Shown here: piece by piece, positions 33,179 through 41,750 of the stretch
Layout of the letters: every line of letters begins with the position of its first letter
How positions within the stretch are numbered: the first letter of the stretch is position 1
Assembly: GCF_008974225.1 (NCBI RefSeq)
Contig: NZ_BKZR01000010.1
Span: 1-64,000 of the forward strand
Direction: 5' to 3'
DNA length: 64,000 nucleotides
From: Weizmannia acidilactici
Lineage (GTDB): Bacteria > Bacillota > Bacilli > Bacillales > Bacillaceae_C
The notes under the pieces: model-generated
The model's database searches: none
What the model was told of the DNA's origin: nothing
The model's input: only the letters and a program-made list of their open reading frames with translations
Made by a program: the position numbers and the translations under genes

Positions 33179-33399
33179 GAATGTGCTCCTTCCTCATTTT
33201 CCATACTTTATAGGACGATTTATCTATAAGCAGTCTATGAATGTCTGTTTTCTCTAAGTAACTATTTTACCACATTCTTGTCGAGTTTCGGGAGGATTTG
33301 TCAAATTTTATTTTCCGCATTTTGCTGCTGTTGCAGCCTCGGAAATCACCGGGGACATGTTTAGAGGGACTTTCTAAGAAGCGGACTTTTTGTCCCATC
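33179..33399. other. Intergenic region upstream of mbl
   Basis: No gene is supported. It contains an inverted repeat GGGAC...GTCCC (about 33366-33395) and A/T-rich sequence that should hold the mbl promoter on the minus strand; no consensus promoter was found. Confidence 0.35.
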
Positions 33400-33436
33400 A
33401 AAAAGAAGCAACCGCCTGTTTCGGTTGCTTCTTTTT
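33400..33436 (-). terminator. Terminator of spoIIID
   Basis: A 15-bp perfect stem AAAAAGAAGCAACCG (33400-33414) / CGGTTGCTTCTTTTT (33422-33436) has T-runs on both strands and may work in both directions. Confidence 0.9.
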
Positions 33437-33482
33437 GAACGTGGAAACCGGCTGCCTCTGGTGGGCTTATGCAACCGTTTTG

Positions 33483-33749
33483 CTATTCTGTAACTTGGTA
33501 TTCTTCCTTTTTATACTTCTGCTTCGTTGCTTCCCCTCCGCGCAAGTGGCGGACCGATTTATGGTAATCCAATATATTCTTTACTTCATTTGCCAGTTCC
33601 GGGTTGATTTCCGGCAGTCTTTCCGTCAAATCTTTATGGACAGTACTTTTGGATACGCCAAACTCTTTCGCAATCACGCGAACCGTTTTTCTCGTCTCCA
33701 CGATATACTTTCCAATCTTGATAGTCCTCTCTTTGATGTAATCGTGCAC
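33483..33749 (-). CDS. spoIIID: Stage III sporulation regulator SpoIIID
   Basis: Mother-cell DNA-binding protein that switches genes of the sigma-E regulon on or off. The 88-residue product starts VHDYIKERTIKIGKYIVE and contains the helix-turn-helix TVRVIAKEFGVSKSTVHKDL at about 22-41, followed by the basic C-terminal segment SVRHLRGGEATKQKYKK that also contacts DNA. GTG at 33749 is the start: GGAGGG lies 7-8 bp upstream and the homologs begin with HDYIKERT. The frame extends 46 codons further upstream without a plausible start. Confidence 0.95.
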   Translation of the reverse strand: MHDYIKERTIKIGKYIVETRKTVRVIAKEFGVSKSTVHKDLTERLPEINPELANEVKNILDYHKSVRHLRGGEATKQKYKKEEYQVTE

Positions 33750-34044
33750 ACTACTCGCCCTCCCCAAAATTGGATGTGAGGAGTGTGAAATGAGACTCGC
33801 TGACCTCAGATTCGTACTGTATCCCGCAGTCGTTCCTGTCAAGGGCAGCTTCTGCGGCAGAAAGTCAATTCCTTTCTGATGCTGCAAGAAATAAACAAGT
33901 CTGTAACGAAAACGCTCCCGTATTTAACGATTCCTCACCTCAAACACTCTCGCTTTTTGTCAAGTTTGTAACAGTTTATTAGCTTGGATTACATTTTATG
34001 CAAAAAAACAAAAGAAAGGGCCGGCCGGACGGCTACTTGCACGC
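33750..34044. other. Intergenic region spoIIQ-spoIIID
   Basis: No gene is supported. On the minus strand an ATACAGT block (33822-33816) resembles the -10 of sigma-E promoters, which would suit spoIIID, but no matching -35 element was found. A TTGACA lies 14 bp further upstream (33842-33837), too close for sigma-A. Confidence 0.3.
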
Positions 34045-34079
34045 ATAAAAAAAGGATAGAGCCTTTCTGTCCTCTATCC
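34045..34079 (-). terminator. Terminator of spoIIQ
   Basis: Perfect stem GGATAGAG (34054-34061) / CTCTATCC (34072-34079) followed on the minus strand by a run of seven or more T. Confidence 0.92.
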
Positions 34080-34093
34080 CTTAGGGAAAGTTG

Positions 34094-34864
34094 TTATTTG
34101 CTTCCCTGGCCCGCAGACGTGTCTTCAGAAGCCTGGTTTTGTTTGGATTGGCTGTTGCCGGAGGTTGCATCCGGAAGTTGGACATCGCTGACTGGTTTAT
34201 TGAAATAGTTTTCCGGATTGACTGCAACATCGTCTTTGCGGATTTCAAAGTGGAGATGCGTGCCTGCTGCTTTGTTCAGTTCGCTTTGGCCGGCTTTTGC
34301 AAGTAGTTGGCCTTGTTTTACTGCATCCCCTTCTTTAACGGCAATGTCTTTCACCGATTGATATTCGGTGACGACACCTTTATCATGTTCCACTTCAATG
34401 ACATTCCCTAAAACTGCATCTTCCTGCACTTTTGTTACCGTTCCGCTCATTGCCGCGACAACATCAAAAGATTTGCCGTTTGTCATCGTAATGTCAATGC
34501 CCTGGTTCGGCTGGTAAGTGTTTTCGTATACGACAAGTGCAGCTTCCTGATCTTTCACCGATGCGTTCGGATCGTAAAATTTCTTCTCGATTTTAGCCAT
34601 TTCAGGATGTTTCACCGGCATTTTGAAATTTTCAACCGCTTTATTGACTTCTATTGCCCGGTTTTCGGAATTCTTCTGGCTGATGGATGTGTCACTCGAG
34701 AATTTTTCTTTCGCCGAATTGCTTCCCAGCGATTGGTACCAAATAATCCCGGCAATTAACAGCGCCGCGCTGGCTAAGTAGAGCGCAGGATATACCCAGC
34801 GTTTTTTTAAGAAATTTTTTATGTTCTTTGGTTGAGAAGGCCGTTTCTTTTCTTCCTCTCTCAT
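34094..34864 (-). CDS. spoIIQ: Stage II sporulation protein SpoIIQ
   Basis: Forespore membrane protein that forms, with SpoIIIAH of the mother cell, the zipper and channel between the two cells during engulfment. The 256-residue protein begins MREEEKKRPSQ, has one membrane helix (about 24-43), a linker, and a LytM/M23 domain (about 110-225) with THLHFEIRK intact. The first zinc ligand of the M23 site is replaced (NQGIDI instead of HxGIDI), so it should not be a peptidase, as in B. subtilis. ATG at 34864 has GAGGTG 7 bp upstream. The tail is rich in Ser, Gln and Asn. Confidence 0.93.
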   Translation of the reverse strand: MREEEKKRPSQPKNIKNFLKKRWVYPALYLASAALLIAGIIWYQSLGSNSAKEKFSSDTSISQKNSENRAIEVNKAVENFKMPVKHPEMAKIEKKFYDPNASVKDQEAALVVYENTYQPNQGIDITMTNGKSFDVVAAMSGTVTKVQEDAVLGNVIEVEHDKGVVTEYQSVKDIAVKEGDAVKQGQLLAKAGQSELNKAAGTHLHFEIRKDDVAVNPENYFNKPVSDVQLPDATSGNSQSKQNQASEDTSAGQGSK

Positions 34865-34950
34865 TTTCATCACCTCAGCAACCATTCTGAACATTTCTTT
34901 ATTTGTTTATACATAGATTTTAAAAAATTTTTAAGACGCTGCTCCCCGGG

Positions 34951-35961
34951 TTATTTTTCCGCCAGCATGCGGGGATTGACAATGGCATCAATCGGTACGA
35001 TCTCCACTCCTTTATAATAATACGTAACAATGGCTTTATAATCCTTTCCTTCCTTCGCCATACCGTTTGCGCCATATTGGCTCATGCCGACACCGTGCCC
35101 GTAACCTTTCGTGGTGACCACAATTTCATTGCCTTTTCTGACCCATGTAAAATCCGACGAAGGAAGGCTGAGTTTATCCCTGACCTGCCTGCCGGTAAAG
35201 ACATTGCCGGCGATTTGGATTTTTGCAACCCTTTTCCCTTTTGTCCTGGATAAAACGGTGCCCATATCGTTGGAAGAAAGTTTGATCCCGAGCTTTTGTT
35301 CAAAAACAGGCACAGATATGACCGTTTCTTTTTTAAATTTTGGTGAAGTTTTATCCCACGGGCTTTTAACGCTTTTTAAATAAGGAACCGGGTTTGTCCA
35401 GTAATCTTCCGCATTTTCCGTATAGCCGTTGCTTGTGGAAAAGAAGGCCGCGTCAATCGGCTTGTTGTGGTAGGTGATAATTTCCCCTTTTGTGGCTGAA
35501 ACTGCTTTTTTGATCTTATTTAATTTTGCCCGGTACTGTTTTCCCCAAATCTTTTTCAGCTCATCATTGCTTAAATATACTTGGTCATTTACCGTATCTG
35601 TTACATCGGCATTTTGCGGTAAATCGCTGTTGCCGCCGTATAACAGCCGGTTCACAATGAATGTGCGCGCCGTCAATGCCTGAGCTTTCAACGCTTCCAT
35701 CCTGAACTGTGCCGGCATTTCCGCAGCGACAACACCTGCTACATAGTCTTCCATCGGCATTCGGTCAATCTTTTTTTCCATGCTTCTATACACTGACACT
35801 TGGATTGAATCCGTTTCTTTCTCTCCCTTTGGCTGTTTTTTTTCATTTAATTTCCCGCTGGCTTTTTCGTTCTGGAACGGAAGAACAACAAGGGCGGGGA
35901 TGAGAAAGGAAAAGGCGAGAACGAGGATGGATGCAATGATAACGGGTTTGATTGGTTTCAT
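34951..35961 (-). CDS. spoIID: Stage II sporulation protein SpoIID
   Basis: Lytic transglycosylase that trims peptidoglycan during engulfment, in a complex with SpoIIP and SpoIIM. The 336-residue protein has a short cytoplasmic start, one membrane helix (about 8-29), then the SpoIID domain with the catalytic glutamate in MEDYVAGVVAAEMPAQF and the late motif GYGHGVGMSQYGANGMA. ATG at 35961 is chosen because GGAGG lies 8 bp upstream; the extra frame to 36024 is not conserved. The order murAA-spoIID-spoIIQ is as in B. subtilis. Confidence 0.94.
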   Translation of the reverse strand: MKPIKPVIIASILVLAFSFLIPALVVLPFQNEKASGKLNEKKQPKGEKETDSIQVSVYRSMEKKIDRMPMEDYVAGVVAAEMPAQFRMEALKAQALTARTFIVNRLLYGGNSDLPQNADVTDTVNDQVYLSNDELKKIWGKQYRAKLNKIKKAVSATKGEIITYHNKPIDAAFFSTSNGYTENAEDYWTNPVPYLKSVKSPWDKTSPKFKKETVISVPVFEQKLGIKLSSNDMGTVLSRTKGKRVAKIQIAGNVFTGRQVRDKLSLPSSDFTWVRKGNEIVVTTKGYGHGVGMSQYGANGMAKEGKDYKAIVTYYYKGVEIVPIDAIVNPRMLAEK

Positions 35962-36104
35962 GCCTGATGCCTCCATATGTTTAGGTGGTGGAAAACCTAT
36001 ACTCCAACTTATGGCTTTGGACAAGCATTTATGAATAAAAAGTCAGGAGGCGGCAGGGTTTAAAATTTGCCTAAGGCGTCCATACTGGAAATATGGCTTC
36101 AGGT

Positions 36105-36138
36105 AAAAAAAAACCCTGCACATGGGGAATATGTACAG
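36105..36138 (-). terminator. Terminator of murAA
   Basis: On the minus strand CTGTACAT (36138-36131) pairs with ATGTGCAG (36123-36116) with one G-U pair, followed by a run of nine T. Confidence 0.85.
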
Positions 36139-36153
36139 AGATTTTTATCCAAA

Positions 36154-37467
36154 CTAGAGATTGGCGTCGGCAACCATTTGATTTTGATTAGCCAGCATAA
36201 CTTCCGCTTCATCGTCGACTCTTTCAATGTCTGCCCCAAGTGCAGCCAGTTTGAGATGGAAGTCCAAATATCCGCGGTCAAGGTGTTTTAATTCTGTTAC
36301 ACGGGTAATGCCTTTTGCAGCCAGACCCGCAATAATCAAAGCAGCAGCAGCCCTTAAATCGGTGGCAGCAACTTCAGCGCCCTGCAAATTGCAAGGACCG
36401 TTCACAATGACGGATCGCCCTTCTATTTTCAAATCAGCATTCATGCGCCGGAATTCTTCCACGTGCATGAAGCGGTTTTCAAATACGGTTTCCGTAATGA
36501 CGCTTGTTCCTTTGGCACACAAAAGTAATGCCATCATTTGCGATTGCATATCAGTCGGAAAACCCGGATACGGCATCGTTTTAATATCTACAGCTTTCAG
36601 TTCTTCAGGGCCGATCACCCTGACCCCGTTTTCTTCTTCAATCACCGTTACGCCCATTTCCTCGAGCTTCGCAATTAAGGAAGAAATATGTTCCGGCACT
36701 GCCCCTTTTACCAATACATTCCCTTTTGTGATTGCAGCAGCAACCATGAACGTCCCTGCTTCAATCCGGTCAGGTATGATGGTATGATCAGCAGCGTATA
36801 GCTTCTTTACACCTTCTATTTTAATGGTTCCTGTGCCGGCGCCTTTTACATTTGCGCCCATTTCATTTAAAAAGTTGGCCAGGTCGACAATTTCAGGTTC
36901 TTTAGCGCAATTCTCTATGATTGTCTGCCCGTCGGCCAACGATGCAGCCATCATAATGTTCTGGGTCGCACCGACACTTGGAAAATCAAGGTAAATTTTT
37001 GCTCCATGCAAACGGTCGGGCACGGTGGCTTCAATAAAGCCGTTTCCTACATTTACTTTTGCCCCCATCGCTTCAAAACCTTTTAAGTGCAGGTCAATAG
37101 GGCGGGAGCCGATTGCACAGCCTCCCGGCAATGCCACTCTCGCCTTTCCGGTTCTCGCCAATAATGGGCCCAACACTAAAAAAGATGCGCGCATTTTGCG
37201 GACATATTCAAACGGTGTTTCAACCGATAACTCCCTTGATGCATCTACAGTGATTTTATTTTCATGAAACGATACACCAGCATTCAGGTGGCGCAGTACT
37301 TCGCTGATTGTAAATACATCGGAGAGTTTTGGTACATCACGTATAATGCTTTTTCCTTCACTTGCCAATAATGATGCAGCGATCACAGGCAGTACGGCAT
37401 TCTTTGCGCCCTCTACTTGTACGGTGCCTTGAAGCCTGTTCCCGCCGCGGACGATGATCTTTTCCAA
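36154..37467 (-). CDS. murAA: UDP-GlcNAc 1-carboxyvinyltransferase MurAA
   Basis: First committed enzyme of peptidoglycan synthesis; transfers enolpyruvate from PEP to UDP-N-acetylglucosamine. The 437-residue protein has VEGAKNAVLP (18-27, with the conserved Lys), catalytic C117 in PGGCAIGSRPID (the residue alkylated by fosfomycin), and DRIEAGTFMVAA near 233. A second paralogue lies at 61141-62427. Location beside ywmB and spoIID matches murAA, the essential copy in B. subtilis. Confidence 0.95.
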   Translation of the reverse strand: MEKIIVRGGNRLQGTVQVEGAKNAVLPVIAASLLASEGKSIIRDVPKLSDVFTISEVLRHLNAGVSFHENKITVDASRELSVETPFEYVRKMRASFLVLGPLLARTGKARVALPGGCAIGSRPIDLHLKGFEAMGAKVNVGNGFIEATVPDRLHGAKIYLDFPSVGATQNIMMAASLADGQTIIENCAKEPEIVDLANFLNEMGANVKGAGTGTIKIEGVKKLYAADHTIIPDRIEAGTFMVAAAITKGNVLVKGAVPEHISSLIAKLEEMGVTVIEEENGVRVIGPEELKAVDIKTMPYPGFPTDMQSQMMALLLCAKGTSVITETVFENRFMHVEEFRRMNADLKIEGRSVIVNGPCNLQGAEVAATDLRAAAALIIAGLAAKGITRVTELKHLDRGYLDFHLKLAALGADIERVDDEAEVMLANQNQMVADANL

Positions 37468-37499
37468 GAGTATTCCCCTCCGCGTCCATATTCTCTATA

Positions 37500-38240
37500 T
37501 TAATATTCAATCGTAATGATAGGTGTGCCAATTACGACTGTTGTCTTACCGCCCAAACCGCTGTTTCTTAAGCCGATTTGCACATTCATTTCCCTTTTTT
37601 TTACAGCTAAGTCTTCCGAAAACTTCGGCGAGTATCCGGAAACCGCATAAAAATTTTTTTCTTCCATTGTTTCAATTTCTGTAGCATCAAGACGTTTCAG
37701 CAATGCCTTTTTTTCATACAACAAAACATTATCAATTTTATCACTGAATTCGCCTTTGATACAAGAGAAAACCATGGGTTTTTCCGCATAAAGTATACCT
37801 GTCCGGTCTGACACAAGTTGATTGATTTTGCGCATTTCTGCTTCGTCCCAGCCTTGCCCTTCCACTTCGTAAATTAAATACGAACCGGATTTGCGATTTG
37901 TAAGGGTCGACATGAATTTTACGGTTTCGACATAATGGCTTTTTGCCAACTTGCCCACAAGCATCTTTGAATGCCTGTCCTTTTCGAATTGCCATTGCAT
38001 TTCAGGGAAATGTCTTTGCAATTCCCGCACCTTTTCATTCCAACCTTCCGGCGAAAGCTGGCCAAGGGTTTCTCTCGTATATAAAGACCATCCAGTCACT
38101 TTGCCACCCATCTGTTCAACGGACTGCTGAAACAGCTGTAATTGACCTGTAAAATGGGCTGCATTTGTCTTATTCCCCATTACAATCAGTGCCAAACTAA
38201 CCGCAACAATTACCGGCCAAATGATTCCTAATTTTCTCAT
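37500..38240 (-). CDS. ywmB: YwmB-like protein (TATA-box-binding-like fold family)
   Basis: Secreted or membrane-anchored protein of unknown function, conserved between atp and murAA in Bacillus. The 246-residue product has an N-terminal signal peptide or anchor (about 5-27, ending near TNAA), then two similar alpha/beta halves, the YwmB family fold. It lies 32 bp ahead of murAA, and co-expression with cell-wall and sporulation genes is likely. No catalytic residues were recognised. Confidence 0.82.
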   Translation of the reverse strand: MRKLGIIWPVIVAVSLALIVMGNKTNAAHFTGQLQLFQQSVEQMGGKVTGWSLYTRETLGQLSPEGWNEKVRELQRHFPEMQWQFEKDRHSKMLVGKLAKSHYVETVKFMSTLTNRKSGSYLIYEVEGQGWDEAEMRKINQLVSDRTGILYAEKPMVFSCIKGEFSDKIDNVLLYEKKALLKRLDATEIETMEEKNFYAVSGYSPKFSEDLAVKKREMNVQIGLRNSGLGGKTTVVIGTPIITIEY

Positions 38241-38434
38241 CTTCTTTCCCCCTCTCCCTTATTAAAAGTGTTAACAAGAGAGCATGGGGACATACGAGGT
38301 AAATGTCGTCAAGTTTTGACACTCTATACATTAGTATAATGAATTTTGTCTAAAAAAGCATAACTAAATTGTAGACAATATATGATTTTTTGGGAACAGG
38401 AAAAATGAACCATTTATTGGCCTTGTTAAAGGGG

Positions 38435-38686
38435 TTATCCTGCAAAAATAAAATGAAATAATAAGGGTAGGTGTTGCGCCCAAAGTAAATAATCGAGAAA
38501 AAAATTGCTGACGCTGTACCCGATTGCGACTGAAAGAAAAATATACAGCAGTTTTGCCTGGATCACGCGGTTTTTCTTCAAAATCTTTTCAATGTTGATA
38601 GCTTGAAGGATCCAAAAAGTCATACCGATGAAAAATAAATTGGTAATGATGCTGATTACGGCCTGTGTCCCGAAACCGGCTGTCAT
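38435..38686 (-). CDS. ywzB: YwzB family membrane protein (DUF1146)
   Basis: Small membrane protein (83 aa) of unknown function. Two hydrophobic helices (about 8-28 and 45-70) flank a basic loop LKKNRVIQAK. ATG at 38686 is chosen: AAGGAG lies about 9 bp upstream and homologs begin just before the first helix; the frame to 38746 adds a non-conserved stretch. It lies behind the atp operon terminator, in the B. subtilis order. Confidence 0.8.
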   Translation of the reverse strand: MTAGFGTQAVISIITNLFFIGMTFWILQAINIEKILKKNRVIQAKLLYIFLSVAIGYSVSNFFLDYLLWAQHLPLLFHFIFAG

Positions 38687-38802
38687 CGGCACCCACTCCT
38701 TTCCCGAAAAATGGGCCGTATCTGGTTGACTTTTCCCGGCCACCAATACGTGCCGCCTTGCACACAGGGCTTTTTTTCATAAAAGCCCCGCAAATTTTGC
38801 AC

Positions 38803-38850
38803 TCAAATAAAAACACCTTCCGAAAAAAAACAGAAGGTGTTTTTATTTTT
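38803..38850 (-). terminator. Terminator of the ATP synthase operon
   Basis: A 12-bp perfect stem AAAAACACCTTC (38809-38820) / GAAGGTGTTTTT (38833-38844) with T-runs lies about 50 bp after atpC. Confidence 0.88.
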
Positions 38851-38891
38851 TATGCAGCTTATATGACTGCCTGCATCAAGCAGAACAGTTC

Positions 38892-39296
38892 TTATCTTGA
38901 ATGATGATAAACATCAATACGGTTTATTGCGCGTTTTAACGCCAATTCCGCCCGTTTGAAATCAATATCATCCTGATGGGACTGCAACCTGCGCTCTGCA
39001 CGTTGTTTCGCTTCTTCAGCACGCCGGATATCAATTTGTTCCGGTGTTTCGGCAGCCTGGGCCAAAATGGTCACCTGGTCCGACCGTACTTCCAAAATGC
39101 CGCCGCTGACTGCGACCAAGTCCTCTTGTTCGCCTTTTTTAAATCGGACGGCCCCGATTTCAAGCGGCGCAACCAATGGAATATGCCCATACAATATTCC
39201 GAGCTCGCCGCTTTTGGCCTTTGCAATTACCATTTCCACTTCACCATGGTATACCGGGCCGTCTGGAGTGACAACACTGGCTTCATATGTCCTCAT
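38892..39296 (-). CDS. atpC: ATP synthase epsilon subunit
   Basis: Central-stalk subunit of F1 that couples rotation to catalysis and can inhibit ATP hydrolysis. The 134-residue protein has the N-terminal beta-sandwich (about 1-85; VVTPDGPVYHGEVEMV, GILYGHIPLVAPL) and the C-terminal helical hairpin (about 90-132, RAEERLQSHQ-like). GGAGGAAG precedes the ATG. It is the last gene of the atp operon. Confidence 0.95.
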   Translation of the reverse strand: MRTYEASVVTPDGPVYHGEVEMVIAKAKSGELGILYGHIPLVAPLEIGAVRFKKGEQEDLVAVSGGILEVRSDQVTILAQAAETPEQIDIRRAEEAKQRAERRLQSHQDDIDFKRAELALKRAINRIDVYHHSR

Positions 39297-39318
39297 TTTG
39301 CTTCCTCCTGGTCCCGTA

Positions 39319-40740
39319 TTATACTTTTACTCCCATGGCTTCCGCTTTTTTCACAACATCCTCGATCGGGCCTACGAGGCGGAAGGCATCTTCAGGAAGA
39401 TGGTCATATTTCCCTTCCAAAATTTCTTTAAAGCCGCGTACTGTTTCTTTAACCGGCACATAAGAACCCGGCTGGCCGGTAAATTGTTCCGCGACGTGGA
39501 AGTTTTGCGACAGGAAGAACTGGATCCGGCGTGCACGGTGAACGACCAGTTTGTCGTCTTCACTCAATTCGTCCATACCCAAAATGGCGATAATATCCTG
39601 CAGTTCACGGTAACGCTGCAGCGTCGCCTGAACCTGACGGGCGACTTTGTAGTGCTCTTCACCGACAATTTCAGGGGCTAAAGCGCGGGAAGTGGAAGCG
39701 AGCGGATCCACTGCCGGATAAATCCCCATTTCCGATAACCGGCGTTCAAGGTTTGTTGTTGCATCCAAGTGTGCGAATGTTGTCGCCGGAGCCGGGTCTG
39801 TATAGTCGTCAGCCGGTACATAAATCGCCTGAATGGATGTGATGGAACCTTTTGTCGTCGAAGTAATCCGTTCCTGCAATTGGCCCATTTCCGTTGCAAG
39901 CGTCGGCTGGTAACCAACAGCGGAAGGCATGCGTCCGAGAAGCGCGGAAACTTCAGAACCGGCCTGTGTGAAACGGAAAATGTTATCAATAAACAGCAAT
40001 ACGTCCTGCCCTTGTTCATCACGGAAATATTCAGCCATTGTTAAACCGGTTAAAGCAACCCGCATACGTGCACCAGGCGGCTCGTTCATTTGCCCGAACA
40101 CCATGGCGGTTTTGTTGATAACGCCGGAGTCTTTCATTTCATAGTAAAGGTCGTTTCCTTCACGTGTGCGTTCCCCTACGCCGGCAAATACGGAAATACC
40201 GCCGTGCTCCTGGGCAACGTTATGGATCAATTCCTGAATCAAAACGGTTTTGCCGACACCGGCACCACCGAATAACCCGATTTTTCCGCCTTTGATGTAA
40301 GGGGCCAAAAGGTCAACGACTTTAATGCCGGTTTCAAGAATTTCAACTTGCGTTGACAACTGTTCAAATGAAGGCGCCGGTTTTTGGATCGGATCGCGGC
40401 GGACGTCACCTTTAAGTTCTCCATCAAGGTCAATGACTTCACCGAGTACGTTAAATACACGGCCAAGCGTTGCTTCCCCTACCGGCACAGAAATAGGGGC
40501 ACCCGTATCCACCACTTCCATGCCGCGCCTGATGCCATCTGTTGAAGACATCGCAACCGTACGGACGGCATCATCGCCCAAGTGTAATGCAACTTCCAGC
40601 GTGACATTGATATCGACTTCATCGGAACTTTTTGCTTTATAGTTAATTTTTAATGCGTTATAAATGTCAGGGAGCTGACCGTTTTCAAACTTTACGTCAA
40701 CTACCGGACCCATTACTTGCAGAACATGTCCAATGCTCAT
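39319..40740 (-). CDS. atpD: ATP synthase beta subunit
   Basis: Catalytic subunit of F1; three copies alternate with alpha. The 473-residue protein has the Walker A GGAGVGKT near residue 155, the conserved GERTREG with the catalytic Glu near 185-190, Walker B LLFIDNIFR near 245 and the DELSEDD lever (DELSEED equivalent) near 387. ATG at 40740 is chosen, with TAGGAGGGAAC upstream. The DELSEED motif reads DELSEDD here, a conservative change. Confidence 0.97.
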   Translation of the reverse strand: MSIGHVLQVMGPVVDVKFENGQLPDIYNALKINYKAKSSDEVDINVTLEVALHLGDDAVRTVAMSSTDGIRRGMEVVDTGAPISVPVGEATLGRVFNVLGEVIDLDGELKGDVRRDPIQKPAPSFEQLSTQVEILETGIKVVDLLAPYIKGGKIGLFGGAGVGKTVLIQELIHNVAQEHGGISVFAGVGERTREGNDLYYEMKDSGVINKTAMVFGQMNEPPGARMRVALTGLTMAEYFRDEQGQDVLLFIDNIFRFTQAGSEVSALLGRMPSAVGYQPTLATEMGQLQERITSTTKGSITSIQAIYVPADDYTDPAPATTFAHLDATTNLERRLSEMGIYPAVDPLASTSRALAPEIVGEEHYKVARQVQATLQRYRELQDIIAILGMDELSEDDKLVVHRARRIQFFLSQNFHVAEQFTGQPGSYVPVKETVRGFKEILEGKYDHLPEDAFRLVGPIEDVVKKAEAMGVKV

Positions 40741-40815
40741 ACTGTTCCCTCCTAACTTGCGTGATGGGGCATGCCGGACCCGTCTTGGCAAAAGAGCGGT
40801 TTGCCAAAGCGGAAA

Positions 40816-41673
40816 TTATTCCAGTGCTGCTGCTCCACCGACGATTTCCGTAATTTCCTGTGTAATCGATGCCTGGCGGGCACGGTTATAGGTCAATGTC
40901 AACGTATCGATTAATTCTGTTGCATTATCCGTAGCATTTCTCATTGCCGTCATGCGCGCCGCATGCTCACTCGCCTTACTGTCCAAAAGCGCCCCGTAAA
41001 TCAGGCTTTCAGCATATTGCGGCAACAGGACATTCAGGATCTCCTTTGGAGACGGTTCAAATTCGTAGGAAATTAAGCGGTTTGTAGTCGTTACATCTGT
41101 AAGCGGCAATAGCTTTTTCTCCATAACTTTCTGGGTAATCGTATTGACAAAATGGTTGTAATATAAGTACAATTCGTCAAATGTCCCGTCTTCATACATT
41201 GCTACTGTTTTCTTTGTAATATTTTCAATATCCGCAAATGTCGGATGGTCCGCCAAGCCAACAATATGCAGCACAACATTCATCTTTAAACGCCTGAAAA
41301 ATTCATATCCTGTACGCCCAACAACGATAATCGCATACTCGTCATCGGATTGATGGCGTTCCCGTATGGTTTGGGTAACAAGCCTTAAAACATTGCTGTT
41401 AAATGCACCGGCCAGTCCCCGGTCTGACGTGATGACGAAATAACCTGTCTTTTTAACAGGGCGGGAAACAAGCATCGGGTGCTGGGCGCCGCTTGTCCCC
41501 TTTGAAATGCTGACAACCACATCCTGCATTTTTTCCATATATGGGACAAACGACTTGGCAGACATTTCGGCACGGTTCAGTTTTGCGGCCGACACCATCT
41601 GCATTGCCTTCGTAATTTGGCTTGTTTTTTGCGTTGAGTTAATTCGGGTTTTGATATCGCGTAAGGATGCCAC
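40816..41673 (-). CDS. atpG: ATP synthase gamma subunit
   Basis: Rotor shaft that turns inside the alpha/beta hexamer. The 285-residue protein starts MASLRDIKTRINSTQKTSQI and has long N- and C-terminal helices that form the coiled coil (C-terminus ATELIDTLTLTYNRARQASI). The start is GTG at 41673. Between atpA and atpD as in all Bacillus operons. Confidence 0.96.
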   Translation of the reverse strand: MASLRDIKTRINSTQKTSQITKAMQMVSAAKLNRAEMSAKSFVPYMEKMQDVVVSISKGTSGAQHPMLVSRPVKKTGYFVITSDRGLAGAFNSNVLRLVTQTIRERHQSDDEYAIIVVGRTGYEFFRRLKMNVVLHIVGLADHPTFADIENITKKTVAMYEDGTFDELYLYYNHFVNTITQKVMEKKLLPLTDVTTTNRLISYEFEPSPKEILNVLLPQYAESLIYGALLDSKASEHAARMTAMRNATDNATELIDTLTLTYNRARQASITQEITEIVGGAAALE

Positions 41674-41750
41674 TTGAGCTTCACCACCCTTGTGAGTTAA
41701 TCAGGATTTCAATATTGCTGATTGAAATCCTTCATCTATGTGTTTACCCT

